This document shows, in pieces, positions 48,683 to 58,231 of a stretch of DNA of 64,000 nt. Within the stretch, counting starts at the first letter, position 1. Every line of letters begins with the position of its first letter. The notes beneath the pieces were generated by a model. The model saw nothing but the letters and a program-made list of their open reading frames with translations, did not search any database and had not been told where the DNA came from. The DNA lies in assembly GCF_001723355.1 (NCBI RefSeq), contig NZ_LPWE01000010.1, positions 1 through 64,000 on the forward strand, written 5' to 3'. Source of the DNA: Methyloceanibacter stevinii (GTDB lineage Bacteria; Pseudomonadota; Alphaproteobacteria; Rhizobiales; Methyloligellaceae). The translations under genes were made by a program, and so were the position numbers.

Positions 48683-48949
48683 TTTTGGTCCTTGAAATGT
48701 TTTGCGAAGCTGATGTTTGAACGTCCCGTCCGCCGGTGTGACTTTCGATGCGACTCGCGCGCGCACGCCGCAGCTTCCGCTAGGAAACGCGCGTTCGTCC
48801 GTCACCTCGACGGATGCGATCCGTCCAAAGCCGGGATGAAAGAATCATACACGAGGCAGTGCGCCGCAACATGGTGACGTTGCGACGCAGCAATGCGACA
48901 AATCGTGCCGCCGGCACGCGTCTTCGCAGTGTTCGTGTGTTGACGAGGG

Positions 48950-49270
48950 CTAGAAGAGTTTGAAGCCAGGGGGAATCGGCAAGCCGCCTGTCAGTGAGGC
49001 CATCTTCTCCTTCATGGCCTCCTCGACTTTCAGCTTCGCATCCGCATGAGCGGTGATGATCAGGTCTTCGAGGATTTCCGTCTCCTCCGGCTTCAGCATC
49101 GACGGGTCGATGGCGACAACCTTCATCTCGCCTTTGCCGTTCAGCGTGACGGTCACCATGCCGGCGCCGGCGCGGCCTTCACAGGTCAGGGACTCCATTT
49201 CGGTCTGCATATCCTGCATCTTGCCCTGGAGCTGCTGCGCCTGCTTCATCATATCCATGAAGTTCTTCAT
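48950..49270 (-). CDS. ybaB: YbaB/EbfC nucleoid-associated protein
   Basis: The protein has 106 residues of the family's usual size. N-terminal amphipathic helix MDMMKQAQQLQGKMQDMQTE, then a beta strand core, VTVTLNGKGEMKVVAIDPSM, and a C-terminal helix LIITAHADAKLKVEEAMKEK. The end is GLPIPPGFKLF. A dimeric DNA-binding protein, 53 bp downstream of dnaX in the same direction, the conserved dnaX-ybaB pair. Confidence 0.96.
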   Translation of the reverse strand: MKNFMDMMKQAQQLQGKMQDMQTEMESLTCEGRAGAGMVTVTLNGKGEMKVVAIDPSMLKPEETEILEDLIITAHADAKLKVEEAMKEKMASLTGGLPIPPGFKLF

Positions 49271-49323
49271 CGCGGTCCTTGTCTGTCGCGTTGCGTGGTC
49301 AGTTTGGTTTCGCCGCTTCCGCT

Positions 49324-51225
49324 CTAACTTGTCCGGCCCCTGGTGAAGACATCGTCGTCTTCGACGTCGTCCGGAGTCTCGTCGAGATCCGCGCGCTCTT
49401 GCGGCGCGTTGCGAACCTCTTTGATCTTTGCGCCGGGAAAGTGCCGAAACACTTCTTGAACGGCAGGATGGGCATGAAGCGCCTCGATCTCACGGGCTTC
49501 GGCGGCACGGCGCTGAACCCCGAGCGGCTCCTCGCCTTCCTGCTCGCTGGTGGACACGATCCAGACTTGGCCGGTCCACGCCTTGAGCTTGCGCATCAGC
49601 TCTTGCAGCAGATCCGGCGCCGCGAGCGGTAGAGGGTTGAGGGCAATATCCCCGGGCTTGAAACGGACCAGGCGCACCTGTTCCAGCAACGCGTTCTTCA
49701 GTTTCAAGTCGCGCTTCGTCTCGGCAAGAGCCACGACGTCCTCGAAACTCTGCGGCATGGGCGAAGCCGGTGCGGGCTCCGAAACAGGTTCTTCTTCGAA
49801 ATCCGGCGGCGCAGGATTTTCCGACTCAAACACCGCGGGTTTCTCGCGCACCTCTCCTGCGGTGACCGGCGCCTCTTGCACGGCCACAGGCGCCATTTGC
49901 GCAGTGGCCGGAGTCATTTGCGCAGTGGCAGGAGTCTTGGCCGAAGACGCGTCCGCGGGCGGCGCATCGGCGGCCGCAGCTGTTTTCGTCTCGTTCGTCT
50001 CGGGCCTGGTCTGACGGGCGGCGTCGCCCGGCGGCGGCAAGTCGACCACATAGGCGAGCCGCACCAGCACCATGTCGGCCGCCGCAAGCGGCCGTGGACT
50101 GCTGCGCACTTCGTCGTGGCCTTTGAGCAGCATCTGCCAGGCGCGCGCGAGCACGGGCATGGAGAGCCGCTTGGCAAGATCTTCGATGCGCCCGCGTTCC
50201 ACTTCGCCGGCGGCGGGATCGATACCTTGCGGACCCGCGGCCTTCGCGACCGTGACCGCGTGGACGGCGTCGGCGAGGTCCGTGATGACTTGACCGGGCT
50301 CGGCCCCATCGCGGTTGAGCTGTTCCAACGCCTTGAGCGCGCCGCCAGCATCACCCTTGAGCACCGTCTCGAGCAAATCGAAGATGCGCCCCCGGTCCGC
50401 AAGCCCAAGCAGTTCCCGGATCGTATCGGGCTCGATGCGGCCAGAGCCGAAAGCAATGGCCCGGTCGAGGATGGAGAGGGCATCGCGCACCGACCCCTCG
50501 CCGGCCCGGGCAATCAGCGCGAGCGCCGCCGGCTCGGCCTCGGTGCCTTCCTCCTTGGCGATGTGCGCAAGATGGGCGGACATGGTCTCCACATCGATGC
50601 GCTTCAGGTCGAAGCGCTGGCAGCGCGACAGCACCGTGACCGGCACTTTACGAATCTCTGTGGTGGCGAAGATGAACTTCACATGCTCGGGCGGCTCTTC
50701 GAGGGTCTTCAAGAGACCATTGAAGGCCTGCTTGGACAGCATGTGCACCTCGTCGACGATATAGACTTTGTATCGTGCCGAGTTCGGCTTGTAGTGCGCG
50801 CTGTCGATCAGATCGCGGATGTCATCGATACCGGTATGGGAGGCCGCATCCATTTCGATCACATCGAGATGGCGGCCTTCCAGGATGGCGCGGCAATGGG
50901 CGCCTTCCGCTTCGATATCGATGGTGGCGCCCTCACCGTTCGGCCCCTCATAGTTGAGGGCCCGCGCCACCAGCCGCGCCGTGGTTGTCTTCCCGACGCC
51001 GCGCACGCCTGTGAGCATGTAGGCCTGTGCGATGCGGCCCGACGCAAAGGCATTGCGCAAGGTTCGCACCATCGGCTCCTGGCCGATCAGCTCCGCGAAT
51101 ATTTTCGGCCGGTATTTGCGTGCCAGCGCCGCATGACTGGCCGCCGCGCTCGGGGCCGCATCCTTGGTCGGATCTTGGATCGGGTTTTGGGCCTTGTCTT
51201 CGGACATCGAGAAAGGAGCGCTCAC
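49324..51225 (-). CDS. dnaX: DNA polymerase III subunit gamma/tau
   Basis: About 633 residues from GTG 51225 (an internal ATG at 51207 is equally plausible; neither has a clear ribosome-binding site). Clamp-loader ATPase: RKYRPKIFAELIGQEPMVRT, Walker A GVRGVGKTTTARLVARALNY, DEx segment VYIVDEVHMLSKQAFNGLLK and sensor FIFATTEIRKVPVTVLSRCQ. The region after about residue 400 is Pro/Ala/Thr-rich, with repeated PATAQM, before a C-terminal tau-like domain. The SRP RNA lies immediately upstream. Confidence 0.96.
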   Translation of the reverse strand: MSAPFSMSEDKAQNPIQDPTKDAAPSAAASHAALARKYRPKIFAELIGQEPMVRTLRNAFASGRIAQAYMLTGVRGVGKTTTARLVARALNYEGPNGEGATIDIEAEGAHCRAILEGRHLDVIEMDAASHTGIDDIRDLIDSAHYKPNSARYKVYIVDEVHMLSKQAFNGLLKTLEEPPEHVKFIFATTEIRKVPVTVLSRCQRFDLKRIDVETMSAHLAHIAKEEGTEAEPAALALIARAGEGSVRDALSILDRAIAFGSGRIEPDTIRELLGLADRGRIFDLLETVLKGDAGGALKALEQLNRDGAEPGQVITDLADAVHAVTVAKAAGPQGIDPAAGEVERGRIEDLAKRLSMPVLARAWQMLLKGHDEVRSSPRPLAAADMVLVRLAYVVDLPPPGDAARQTRPETNETKTAAAADAPPADASSAKTPATAQMTPATAQMAPVAVQEAPVTAGEVREKPAVFESENPAPPDFEEEPVSEPAPASPMPQSFEDVVALAETKRDLKLKNALLEQVRLVRFKPGDIALNPLPLAAPDLLQELMRKLKAWTGQVWIVSTSEQEGEEPLGVQRRAAEAREIEALHAHPAVQEVFRHFPGAKIKEVRNAPQERADLDETPDDVEDDDVFTRGRTS

Positions 51226-51337
51226 GCCATGGCTTCAATCGGGGCCGGTTCTTGAACCTTTCGGGTGCAAGACGGCGGCACCCGCGGAGTTTACTCGACG
51301 CACGGGAAAGGTGGGAGGCTGGACAATCAACCCGCGA

Positions 51338-51419
51338 AACGCTCGTTAGGGCTGCTTCCTTCCGGACCTGACCCGGTTGGCGAGGCACGCGCCTGCCGCC
51401 AACCTCCCTGGAGCACTAT
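51338..51419 (-). ncRNA. ffs: Signal recognition particle RNA (4.5S, small SRP RNA)
   Basis: The minus strand contains the conserved SRP domain IV core GGTCAGGTCCGGAAGGAAGC followed by AGCCC. GGTTGGCGG and CGCCAACC pair on either side of the apical region, and GCTC/GAGC pair at the base. It lies upstream of dnaX, the classical alphaproteobacterial position. The ends are approximate. The 296-bp gap 51226-51521 otherwise shows nothing else supported. Confidence 0.93.
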
Positions 51420-51521
51420 ATCGGGGAAGCGGGGCCTCGTGGCAACCGTGAGCGCCACTAATCTTCGCGATGCGCCGATTCCCTTAGGTTTTGGACGACA
51501 AGCGCAGCCGGCGACGCCGGA

Positions 51522-52585
51522 TCAGGGCGCCAGAAATTTGAACGGCTTCGCGTCCTCGAAACTGCCGGAGACTCGCCCGCGAGGATCGGGAAGCTGGTCA
51601 GCTTGAGCTTCTTTGTCTCGGCTCCTTCCGACAGGTCGAGCTTGTCGAGGTCCACCCAGAAGAGTCCGGGATTGAAAACCGAGTCGTAGTAATAGCGCTT
51701 GGCGCCTTGGTCGGAATAGGTCCGCCACTGGGTTGTCGCGATATTCGGTTTGCTCGGATCCTTGACGCCGACAGGAACACTGACCGCACGCATCATCGAG
51801 GCGACGCTTGCGACCGCCGTGCGCTTGTCCTCGAATTTCGGCGACGCGCTCAAATAGTAGCTCGCGCGCACGAAACGGTCCGCCGCGCGGTTTGTGCCTG
51901 GCAGGAACGTGCTGCCGCCGATCCCCGTCCAATACGTGTCGATGGCCAGCTGCTGATCGTAAGGCGGCGAATTGGTCATCACCTTCGTTTCCGGCCCGTG
52001 ATGAATGACGAGCTTGCCGTCGAGATACTCGAAGATGGCGGAATCTCCTGACGGATCGGACAAGGCCACATGGCCGGTCGCCGCCTTGCCGTTCGGGAGG
52101 TTGGGCGCCACGACCGTGAAGGGATTGTTCTTCAAGGCGTCGACGGCTTCCGACACAGTCGCGAAACTGTCGAGGACGTATTGCAGCCAGCCGCCGACGG
52201 ACATCTTCGGTTTGCCCGCGTCGGCCGGACCGTAGTCGGACTCGGCCAAGTAGAGGACGTTGCCGACGAGGCCGGCCTCGTTGATCCCGTCGACCGTGGC
52301 CACATCGTAGATCGTGGCGACGACCGAACCGTATTTCGATGTCCAGGCGAACGACCCTTCGCCCACGCCACCGTTGCGCTCCATGCCCTTCGGAAACGCC
52401 CAGAGGTTCGTCTGCGTGTTGTCGGCCCAATCCATGCTGCGGCCGACGATGTAGTCCTGGCTCCCCGTCTCGTAGAGAATACGCGTGCAGGCATCACTGA
52501 CGGAGGCCGAGCCAGCCACGGCCAAGCCCGCCAGCGCTACTCCCACAGCCGGAGTCCATGCTTTCGATTGGGGTTTCTTGCTCAT
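51522..52585 (-). CDS. Secreted linear amide C-N hydrolase (choloylglycine hydrolase/penicillin V acylase family), frameshifted
   Basis: About 354 residues. Signal peptide AVGVALAGLAVAGSASVSDA, after which the nucleophile Cys is exposed as CTRILYETGSQDYIVGRSMD. Family residues RSMDWADNT and GINEAGLVGNVLYL match the Ntn-hydrolase active site, and NSPPYDQQL resembles the conserved Asn-Pro-containing loop. One base is missing near 51570. The restored C-terminus is SGSFEDAKPFKFLAP with a stop at 51522, replacing a spurious Arg/Ser-rich tail. Periplasmic amide hydrolase; natural substrate unknown (bile-salt, penicillin V or N-acyl-homoserine-lactone activity is known in relatives). Confidence 0.87.
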
Positions 52586-52702
52586 CTGACATCTCCTCCT
52601 GTCGACCCGGCGTGCCGAGACCCAAAGACCGTTCGAATCATTGGGTTCCGTCTCTAGCGCCGTTTTGTGGCACCAAGCTGTCGAGACGCGACTCGCGCGC
52701 GC

Positions 52703-53578
52703 CTACGCCTTCAGCGTGCTTCGGAACGGGCTTGCCGGATAGGTGCCCAGCAGCGTGATCTCACTCGTGTAGAAGTCGAGCTCTTCCATGGCGAGCTGCA
52801 CGGGGCGCGAGTCGGGATGACCTTCGATGTCGGCATAGAACATGGTCGCGTTGAACGAGCCTTCGAGCTGGTAGGATTCCAGCTTGGTCATGTTCACCCC
52901 GTTTGTGGCGAAGCCGCCGAGCGCCTTGTAGAGCGCCGCGGGCACGTTGCGCACGCGAAACACAAAGGTGGTGAGGACCGGGCCGTCATCGGCCTTCGTC
53001 TTCACGGGCTTTGCGGACAGCACCACGAACCGCGTCGTGTTGTGGGCCGCATCCTCGACATCTTTCTTGGCGACGCGCAGCCCATAGATCTCGGCGGCGA
53101 GCTTGGAGGCGATCGCCGCCTGGGTCGGATCGGCGGCTTCGCTCACATGACGCGCGGCCCCGGCCGTGTCGGCCTCGGTCACCGGCTTGAGCTTCAACTC
53201 GGCGATGACCTTCCGGCACTGGCCCAGCGCCATGATGTGGCTATGGACCGACTTGAGATCGGCAAGCTTCGCACCCGGCAGCATGAGCAATTGATGCCGG
53301 ATGCGCTCGAAATGCTCGCCGATGATGAAGAGCCCCGAATGGGGCAACAGATGATGGATATCGGCCACGCGACCAGCCACCGAGTTCTCGATGGGAATCA
53401 TGGCGAGCTTCGCCGCGCCGGTTTTGACGGCAGTCAGCGCGTCCTCGAAGGTCGCACACGGCAACGCTTCCATGTCCGGATAGGCGTCATTCGCCGCGAG
53501 GTGCGAGTTCGCACCCGGCTCCCCTTGGAAGGCGATTCGATTTGCGCGCTTCGTAGCCATCGCAGTCTTGTGCTTCAT
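52703..53578 (-). CDS. pheA: Prephenate dehydratase
   Basis: A 291-residue monofunctional enzyme without chorismate mutase. Prephenate-binding lobes: IAFQGEPGANSHLAA, LAMIPIENSVAGRVADIHHL and NTTRFVVLSAKP with the catalytic Thr of TRF. The C-terminal ACT domain (TTFVFRVRNVPAALYKALGG, then NMTKLESYQLEGSFNATMFY) gives phenylalanine feedback. It starts 31 bp after kdsB, the conserved kdsB-pheA pair. Confidence 0.96.
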   Translation of the reverse strand: MKHKTAMATKRANRIAFQGEPGANSHLAANDAYPDMEALPCATFEDALTAVKTGAAKLAMIPIENSVAGRVADIHHLLPHSGLFIIGEHFERIRHQLLMLPGAKLADLKSVHSHIMALGQCRKVIAELKLKPVTEADTAGAARHVSEAADPTQAAIASKLAAEIYGLRVAKKDVEDAAHNTTRFVVLSAKPVKTKADDGPVLTTFVFRVRNVPAALYKALGGFATNGVNMTKLESYQLEGSFNATMFYADIEGHPDSRPVQLAMEELDFYTSEITLLGTYPASPFRSTLKA

Positions 53579-53609
53579 CGTCGGTTAGGCAGGCGGGGAT
53601 CGGAAATTC

Positions 53610-54347
53610 TTACGCGGTTTCAAGAATTTCGCGGGCCCGCGTGAGGTCGGCCGGAGTATCGACACCGAGCGGAACCGTGTCAACGAGACCGACATGGATG
53701 CGCATACCAGACTCGAGCGCGCGAAGCTGTTCGAGTTTCTCGCGCATCTCGAGCGGAGAGGGGCGCAAACCGACGAACTGTTCCAGCGCGGCGCGGCGAT
53801 AGGCGTAGAGCCCGATGTGGTGGTAGAGCGGCCCGTCGCCGTGCGGGGCTGTGGCGCGCGTGAAATACAGGGCATTGAGAATGCCGCCGCGTGTCAAGGG
53901 CGACCCCACCACCTTCACCACGTTCGGATTGGAACGCTCTTCCTCGCGGACGATCTCCGCCGCGATCGTGCCGATATCCGCTTCGCCCTCCTCGAGCGCC
54001 TCGACGCATTTGCCGATCAACGCAGGATCGAGTGTGGGCAGGTCCCCTTGCAGGTTGACCACCACGTCGAATTCCCGCTCCGGGTCGGCTGACGCCAGCG
54101 CTTCGAAGATCCTGTCGGACCCGCTTGCATGGTCCGCGCGCGTCAGAACCGCCTCGCCACCTGCGCGCGCAACGGCGTCCTGGACCTCCTGAGAATCAGT
54201 CGCCACCAACACGGGGCCGCATTCCGCCTCGATTGCCCGGCGCCAGACGTGAACGATCATGGGCTCGCCCGCGATCTCGGCCAGCGGCTTGTCCGGCAGG
54301 CGGGTCGCGGCGCGCCTCGCAGGAATGACGACTATCGATTTTGTCAT
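53610..54347 (-). CDS. kdsB: 3-deoxy-manno-octulosonate cytidylyltransferase (CMP-KDO synthetase)
   Basis: The protein has 245 residues, starting [20 protein letters not shown] at 54347. Nucleotidyltransferase signature: the [15 protein letters not shown] loop, [15 protein letters not shown] and a sugar-binding [16 protein letters not shown]. It activates KDO for lipopolysaccharide core. Divergent from the cytochrome c gene, the usual cycM/kdsB-pheA arrangement. Confidence 0.96.
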   Translation of the reverse strand: MTKSIVVIPARRAATRLPDKPLAEIAGEPMIVHVWRRAIEAECGPVLVATDSQEVQDAVARAGGEAVLTRADHASGSDRIFEALASADPEREFDVVVNLQGDLPTLDPALIGKCVEALEEGEADIGTIAAEIVREEERSNPNVVKVVGSPLTRGGILNALYFTRATAPHGDGPLYHHIGLYAYRRAALEQFVGLRPSPLEMREKLEQLRALESGMRIHVGLVDTVPLGVDTPADLTRAREILETA

Positions 54348-54505
54348 TTTTTCCCGTTTGTTAGCGTTCAAATGCCAAATGAGCTGACCTTGCCAGCTGT
54401 GCTGATTCTCTCAGTTGCAACCGCCGTCGGCCCCTTATAGTGTCAGCCAGCGTCGCAAGAGCTATTCTGAAGTAGCCTTTGTTTCCTGCCGGGGGGATAT
54501 CCAAC

Positions 54506-55991
54506 ATGAAATACTACTACTTGAACAAAGTCGCTATGGCGGTGCTGTTGGCACTGCTTCTGTTCTTTGGCACACGGACACTCATCGACATTATCTATGA
54601 AGAACACCTGCCGGCGACGCCGGGTTACGAGGTGGCCGGCGCCGAGGAAGATCTCGTCCATGGCGACGCGAAGAAGGGCGGCGAAGAAGACAAGGGCGCG
54701 GCTTTCATCGCAGCCTGAACAAGGCCGACCCCGCCAAGGGCGAGCAAGCCGTCGGACTTTGTAAAGTTTGCCATAGCTTCGAGAAGGGCGGCCCGAACAT
54801 GATCGGCCCCGGCCTCTACGGCGTGGTTGGGCACAAGATCGCCGCGCATGAGGGCTTCAGCTACACGAAGGGCCTCAAGGATCATGGCGGCGAGTGGACC
54901 TTCGAGAACCTTGATCACTGGCTCGAGAACCCGGCCGGCTTCGCGCCCGGCACCAGCATGGCCTTCCCCGGCATCAAGGATCTCCAGAAGCGCGCCGACG
55001 TCATCGCCTATCTGAACCAGAACAGCGACAGCCCGGTGGCGATCCCCGAGCCCAAGGCCGCGCCCGCAGCCGAAGAGTCCGCGGAAGCAGAAAGCCCGGA
55101 CGAAGCGGCGCCTCAAATCTTGTCGCTTCTCGCGGAAGCCGACCCGGCCAAGGGCGAACAGTCCGCGGCACTCTGCAAGGTCTGCCACACGTTCGAAGCG
55201 GGCGGCGCCAATGGTCTGGGGCCAAACCTGCACAATGTTGTCGGCGCCGAGATTGGGCACCACGAGGGCTACAGCTACTCCGCGGCTCTCAAGGACAAAG
55301 GCGGGGACTGGACCTACGAGCGTCTGGACGAGTGGCTGACCAGCCCGGCGACGTTCGCACCCGGCACGACGATGGCCTTCCCCGGCATTTCCGATGCGAA
55401 GACGCGTGCGGACGTGATCGCGTTCCTGCGCAGCCAGACTGAAAACCCGCCAGAACTTCCTGCGGGCGATGCCGCAGCGGCACCGGCCGAGGAAGAAGCT
55501 GCGCCGGCTGAAGAGGCGGCGCCTGCCGAGGAGCCCGCTGCGGAAGAGTCCACGGACGACGCCGCTCCTGCCGAGGACGAGGCCATGCCGGCGGAAGAAC
55601 CGGCCGCTGAGGAGTCCACTGACGAAGCCGCACCGGCCGAAGATGCGGCTCCTGCCGAGGACGAGGCTATGCCGGCGGAGGAACCCGCTGCGGAAGAGCC
55701 TACCGCCGAAGAGCCGGCTGCGGAAGAACCCGCGGCCGAGGACGCGGCGAGCAGCGACACGGTCGTGAATTCCCCGATGGTGTCGGAGGATGCGCCGTCC
55801 CTGCCGCACAAGGGTGAGCCGCCCTCGCCCAACCAGCCGCAGCCTGTCGTTCCGTCCGACCCTTCGTCAACCACGACACAGGCCGACGAGCCGAGCACGT
55901 CGGACGACAGCGGCAGCACCTCGGATGACAGCGGCAGCACCTCTTCGCAGCCTCAGCTGTGTATCCCGACGGTAAGCCGGACGGGATCTAG
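54506..55991 (+). CDS. Membrane-anchored di-heme cytochrome c with acidic repeat tail (CycM-like), frameshifted
   Basis: N-terminal anchor MKYYYLNKVAMAVLLALLLF as in CycM. Heme 1 CKVCH is at 54760-54774 with Met ligand SMAFPG; heme 2 CKVCHTF is at about 55174 with TMAFPG. Each sits in a class-I cytochrome c domain of about 105 residues, so the domain is duplicated. After heme 2 comes an Ala/Pro/Glu repeat (55483-55749), then a Ser/Thr/Asp-rich stretch. One base is missing near 54700 (joining FIA to SLNKADPAKGEQAVGLCKVC) and one near 55955 (giving AVYPDGKPDGI and a stop at 55991). It probably carries electrons between bc1 and terminal oxidases on the periplasmic face. Confidence 0.86.
55483..55749 (+). 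repeat. PAEE/PAED low-complexity coding repeat
   Basis: About 89 codons encode units such as APAEE, EPAAEEST and DAAPAEDEAMPAEEPAAEES. The longer unit occurs twice nearly intact (from about 55541 and about 55610). The DNA repeats too, with GAGGACGAGGC(C/T)ATGCCGGCGGA-type units. Copy number is likely to vary between strains or to be collapsed in assembly. Confidence 0.8.
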
Positions 55992-56025
55992 GCCTGACCG
56001 GTCTCAGACAGAATATTCCGATCAA

Positions 56026-56052
56026 GGGCCCCGCTTCCGGGGCCCTTTTTCT
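56026..56052 (+). terminator. Rho-independent terminator after the di-heme cytochrome gene
   Basis: GGGCCCC GCTTCC GGGGCCC (56026-56045) is a perfect 7-bp GC stem with a 6-nt loop, followed directly by TTTTTCTTT. It supports ending the cytochrome gene at 55991. The rest of the gap up to 56289 holds an open frame continuing into other frames but no supported gene. Confidence 0.92.
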
Positions 56053-56289
56053 TTGGGCCGGGTCCATCGAAGTTCAGCCGGCAGCTCGCGCCACGTTAGG
56101 GGCTCGCGACATGACCGATAATTCATTTGGTCCCGCACCCCGGCATGCTAACTTTTTTGCCCACCGGGGTTTTTGCGGCCCCATTGCAAGGTTTGAGGCA
56201 GGGTTCGCGCTTCATGGCCGCCAGAGCGGTGCGCCGGGAGCCGCCTCGCCCCGACAATCCCGTCAACGCGGAATGGTGCTTCTCTCCCC

Positions 56290-58206
56290 ATGGTGTTTTC
56301 ACGACTGACTTTCGCCGTAGCGCTCACGGCGCTCCTGATCGGACCGGCTGCCGCCCAAGAATCCGCTCCGCAAGATGGCGCTGCCCAAAAGCCCGCTGCC
56401 CAAGTGGCCAAGCCTGCCCCCTCAGAGGCCTCCGCTCAGACGAAGCACCATGCGCTGTCCCTCGTCGGAGAGCCGAAATACCCCGCGGACTTCACCCATT
56501 TCGACTTCGTGAACCCGGATGCCCCGAAAGGCGGTCTTGTGCGCCTGCCCTCGATCGGCGGGTTCGACAGCCTCAATCCCGTTCTGTATCGCGGCGAGCA
56601 AGCGCCCGGCATCGGCTTCGTCAACGAGAGCCTTTTTGTCGACAGTATCGATGAGCCGTCGACGTCGTATGGACTGATCGCCGAGTGGGCGTCCTATCCG
56701 GACGACTATTCGTCCGTGACCTTCAAACTTCGCGACGAGGCACGCTGGCACGACGGCGAGCCGATTACGCCCGAGGACGTGATCTACAGTCTCAAGGTGA
56801 ACAAGGAGGCCAATCCGCGGATGGGCCTCTACTACAAGAACGTGACCCGCGCGGAGAAGACAGGCGACAACGAGGTGACCTTCTACTTCGACAGCAAAGG
56901 CAACCGCGAACTGCCGATGATCATGGGGCAGCTCACCATCCTGCCGAAGCATTTTTGGACCGGCACCGACGAAAAGGGCGAGAAGCGCGACCCCATGAAG
57001 ACCACGATGGAGCCGCCGCTCGGCTCGGGCCCCTACCGGGTCAAGTCGGTCAGCCCCGGCCGGTCGATCAGCTACGAGCGCGTCGACGACTATTGGGGCA
57101 AGGACCTGCCCGTGAACAAGGGCACGTGGAATTTCGACGAAATGCGCTTCGATTCCTATCGGGACATCACCGTCGCGTTCGAAAGCTTCAAAGCCGGAAA
57201 TCTAGACTACTGGAACGAGTCGAGCTCGAAGAACTGGGCCATGGCCTACGACTTTCCCGCTGTCGAGAACGGCGAAATCAAGCGGGAAGAGGTTCGACTC
57301 GAACGCGGCATGCCCATGCAGGCTTTCGTGTTGAATCAGCGCCGTTCCAAATTCCAGGACCGGCGCGTACGCCAAGCGCTGAACCTGGCCTTCGATTTCG
57401 AGTGGACGAACAAGAACCTGTTCTTCGGCCAGTATGAGCGCGTCGACAGCTACTTCCAGAATTCGGAGTTAGCGTCGCCCAAGGCTCTGCCCGAAGGGCG
57501 TGAACTGGAGATCCTCGAGACGGTGCGCGACGAGGTTCCGGAGGAAGTCTTCACGACCGTGCACCAGAACCCGACCAACAACGACCAGACCGAGATGCGC
57601 AAGAATCTGCGCCAGGCCGTGATGCTGCTGCGCGAGGCGGGCTGGCAGGTGAAGGACGGGGCTCTCGTCAACACAAAGACCGGCGAGCAGATGAACATCG
57701 AGTTCCTGATCGTCTCGCCCCTGTTCGAGCGCATCATTCAGCCCTATCTGCGCAACCTCAACCGGCTCGGCATCAAGGGCTCGATCCGTCTCGTGGACTC
57801 TGCGCAATACACGCGCCGGCTCAACAATTTCGACTACGATGTGATTGTCGGGAATTTCGGACAGTCCGAGTCGCCCGGCAACGAGCAACGCGACTATTGG
57901 GGCAGTGAAGCCGCAGAGCGCGACGGCAGCATGAACCTCATCGGCATCAAGGACCCGGCGATCGACAAGCTGATCGACTACATCATCTTCGCCAAGGACC
58001 GCGAGGAACTTGTTGCCGCGACGCATGCGCTCGATCGCGTCTTGCTCTGGCACGACTTCGTGGTGCCGCAATGGTTCTCGCCCTATCAGCGCATTGCCTA
58101 TCGGAGCCATTACGGGCGCCCCGAGAAACTGCCGGGACTGACGCCAGGGTTCTTCCAAGTCTGGTGGGACGAGAAGGCCTCGGCTGAACCGCAAGCATCG
58201 AATTGA
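56290..58206 (+). CDS. yejA: Peptide ABC transporter substrate-binding protein (YejA-like, copy 1)
   Basis: A 638-residue periplasmic SBP_bac_5 protein. Signal peptide RLTFAVALTALLIGPAAAQE, then an Ala/Pro/Gln linker. Family start pattern HHALSLVGEPKYPADFTHFD and FVNPDAPKGGLVRLPSIGGF; later EPPLGSGPYRVKSVSPGRSI and RVRQALNLAFDFEWTNKNLF. YejABEF imports oligopeptides or peptide-nucleotide antibiotics such as microcin C (known). Followed after 25 bp by a second YejA. Confidence 0.92.
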   Translation: MVFSRLTFAVALTALLIGPAAAQESAPQDGAAQKPAAQVAKPAPSEASAQTKHHALSLVGEPKYPADFTHFDFVNPDAPKGGLVRLPSIGGFDSLNPVLYRGEQAPGIGFVNESLFVDSIDEPSTSYGLIAEWASYPDDYSSVTFKLRDEARWHDGEPITPEDVIYSLKVNKEANPRMGLYYKNVTRAEKTGDNEVTFYFDSKGNRELPMIMGQLTILPKHFWTGTDEKGEKRDPMKTTMEPPLGSGPYRVKSVSPGRSISYERVDDYWGKDLPVNKGTWNFDEMRFDSYRDITVAFESFKAGNLDYWNESSSKNWAMAYDFPAVENGEIKREEVRLERGMPMQAFVLNQRRSKFQDRRVRQALNLAFDFEWTNKNLFFGQYERVDSYFQNSELASPKALPEGRELEILETVRDEVPEEVFTTVHQNPTNNDQTEMRKNLRQAVMLLREAGWQVKDGALVNTKTGEQMNIEFLIVSPLFERIIQPYLRNLNRLGIKGSIRLVDSAQYTRRLNNFDYDVIVGNFGQSESPGNEQRDYWGSEAAERDGSMNLIGIKDPAIDKLIDYIIFAKDREELVAATHALDRVLLWHDFVVPQWFSPYQRIAYRSHYGRPEKLPGLTPGFFQVWWDEKASAEPQASN

Positions 58207-58231
58207 TCCCAGCAGGGCGGAAGTCCGGTCG

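Noticed and set aside
48748-52705. A shared GCGACTCGCGCGCGC string at about 48752 and 52686
   Set aside because: A low-complexity GC string, one copy intergenic and one inside pheA; chance is sufficient.
56127-56654. A 175-codon frame starting before yejA copy 1
   Set aside because: It runs in another frame through the YejA signal peptide, has no domain pattern and no ribosome-binding site; the intergenic part is non-coding.
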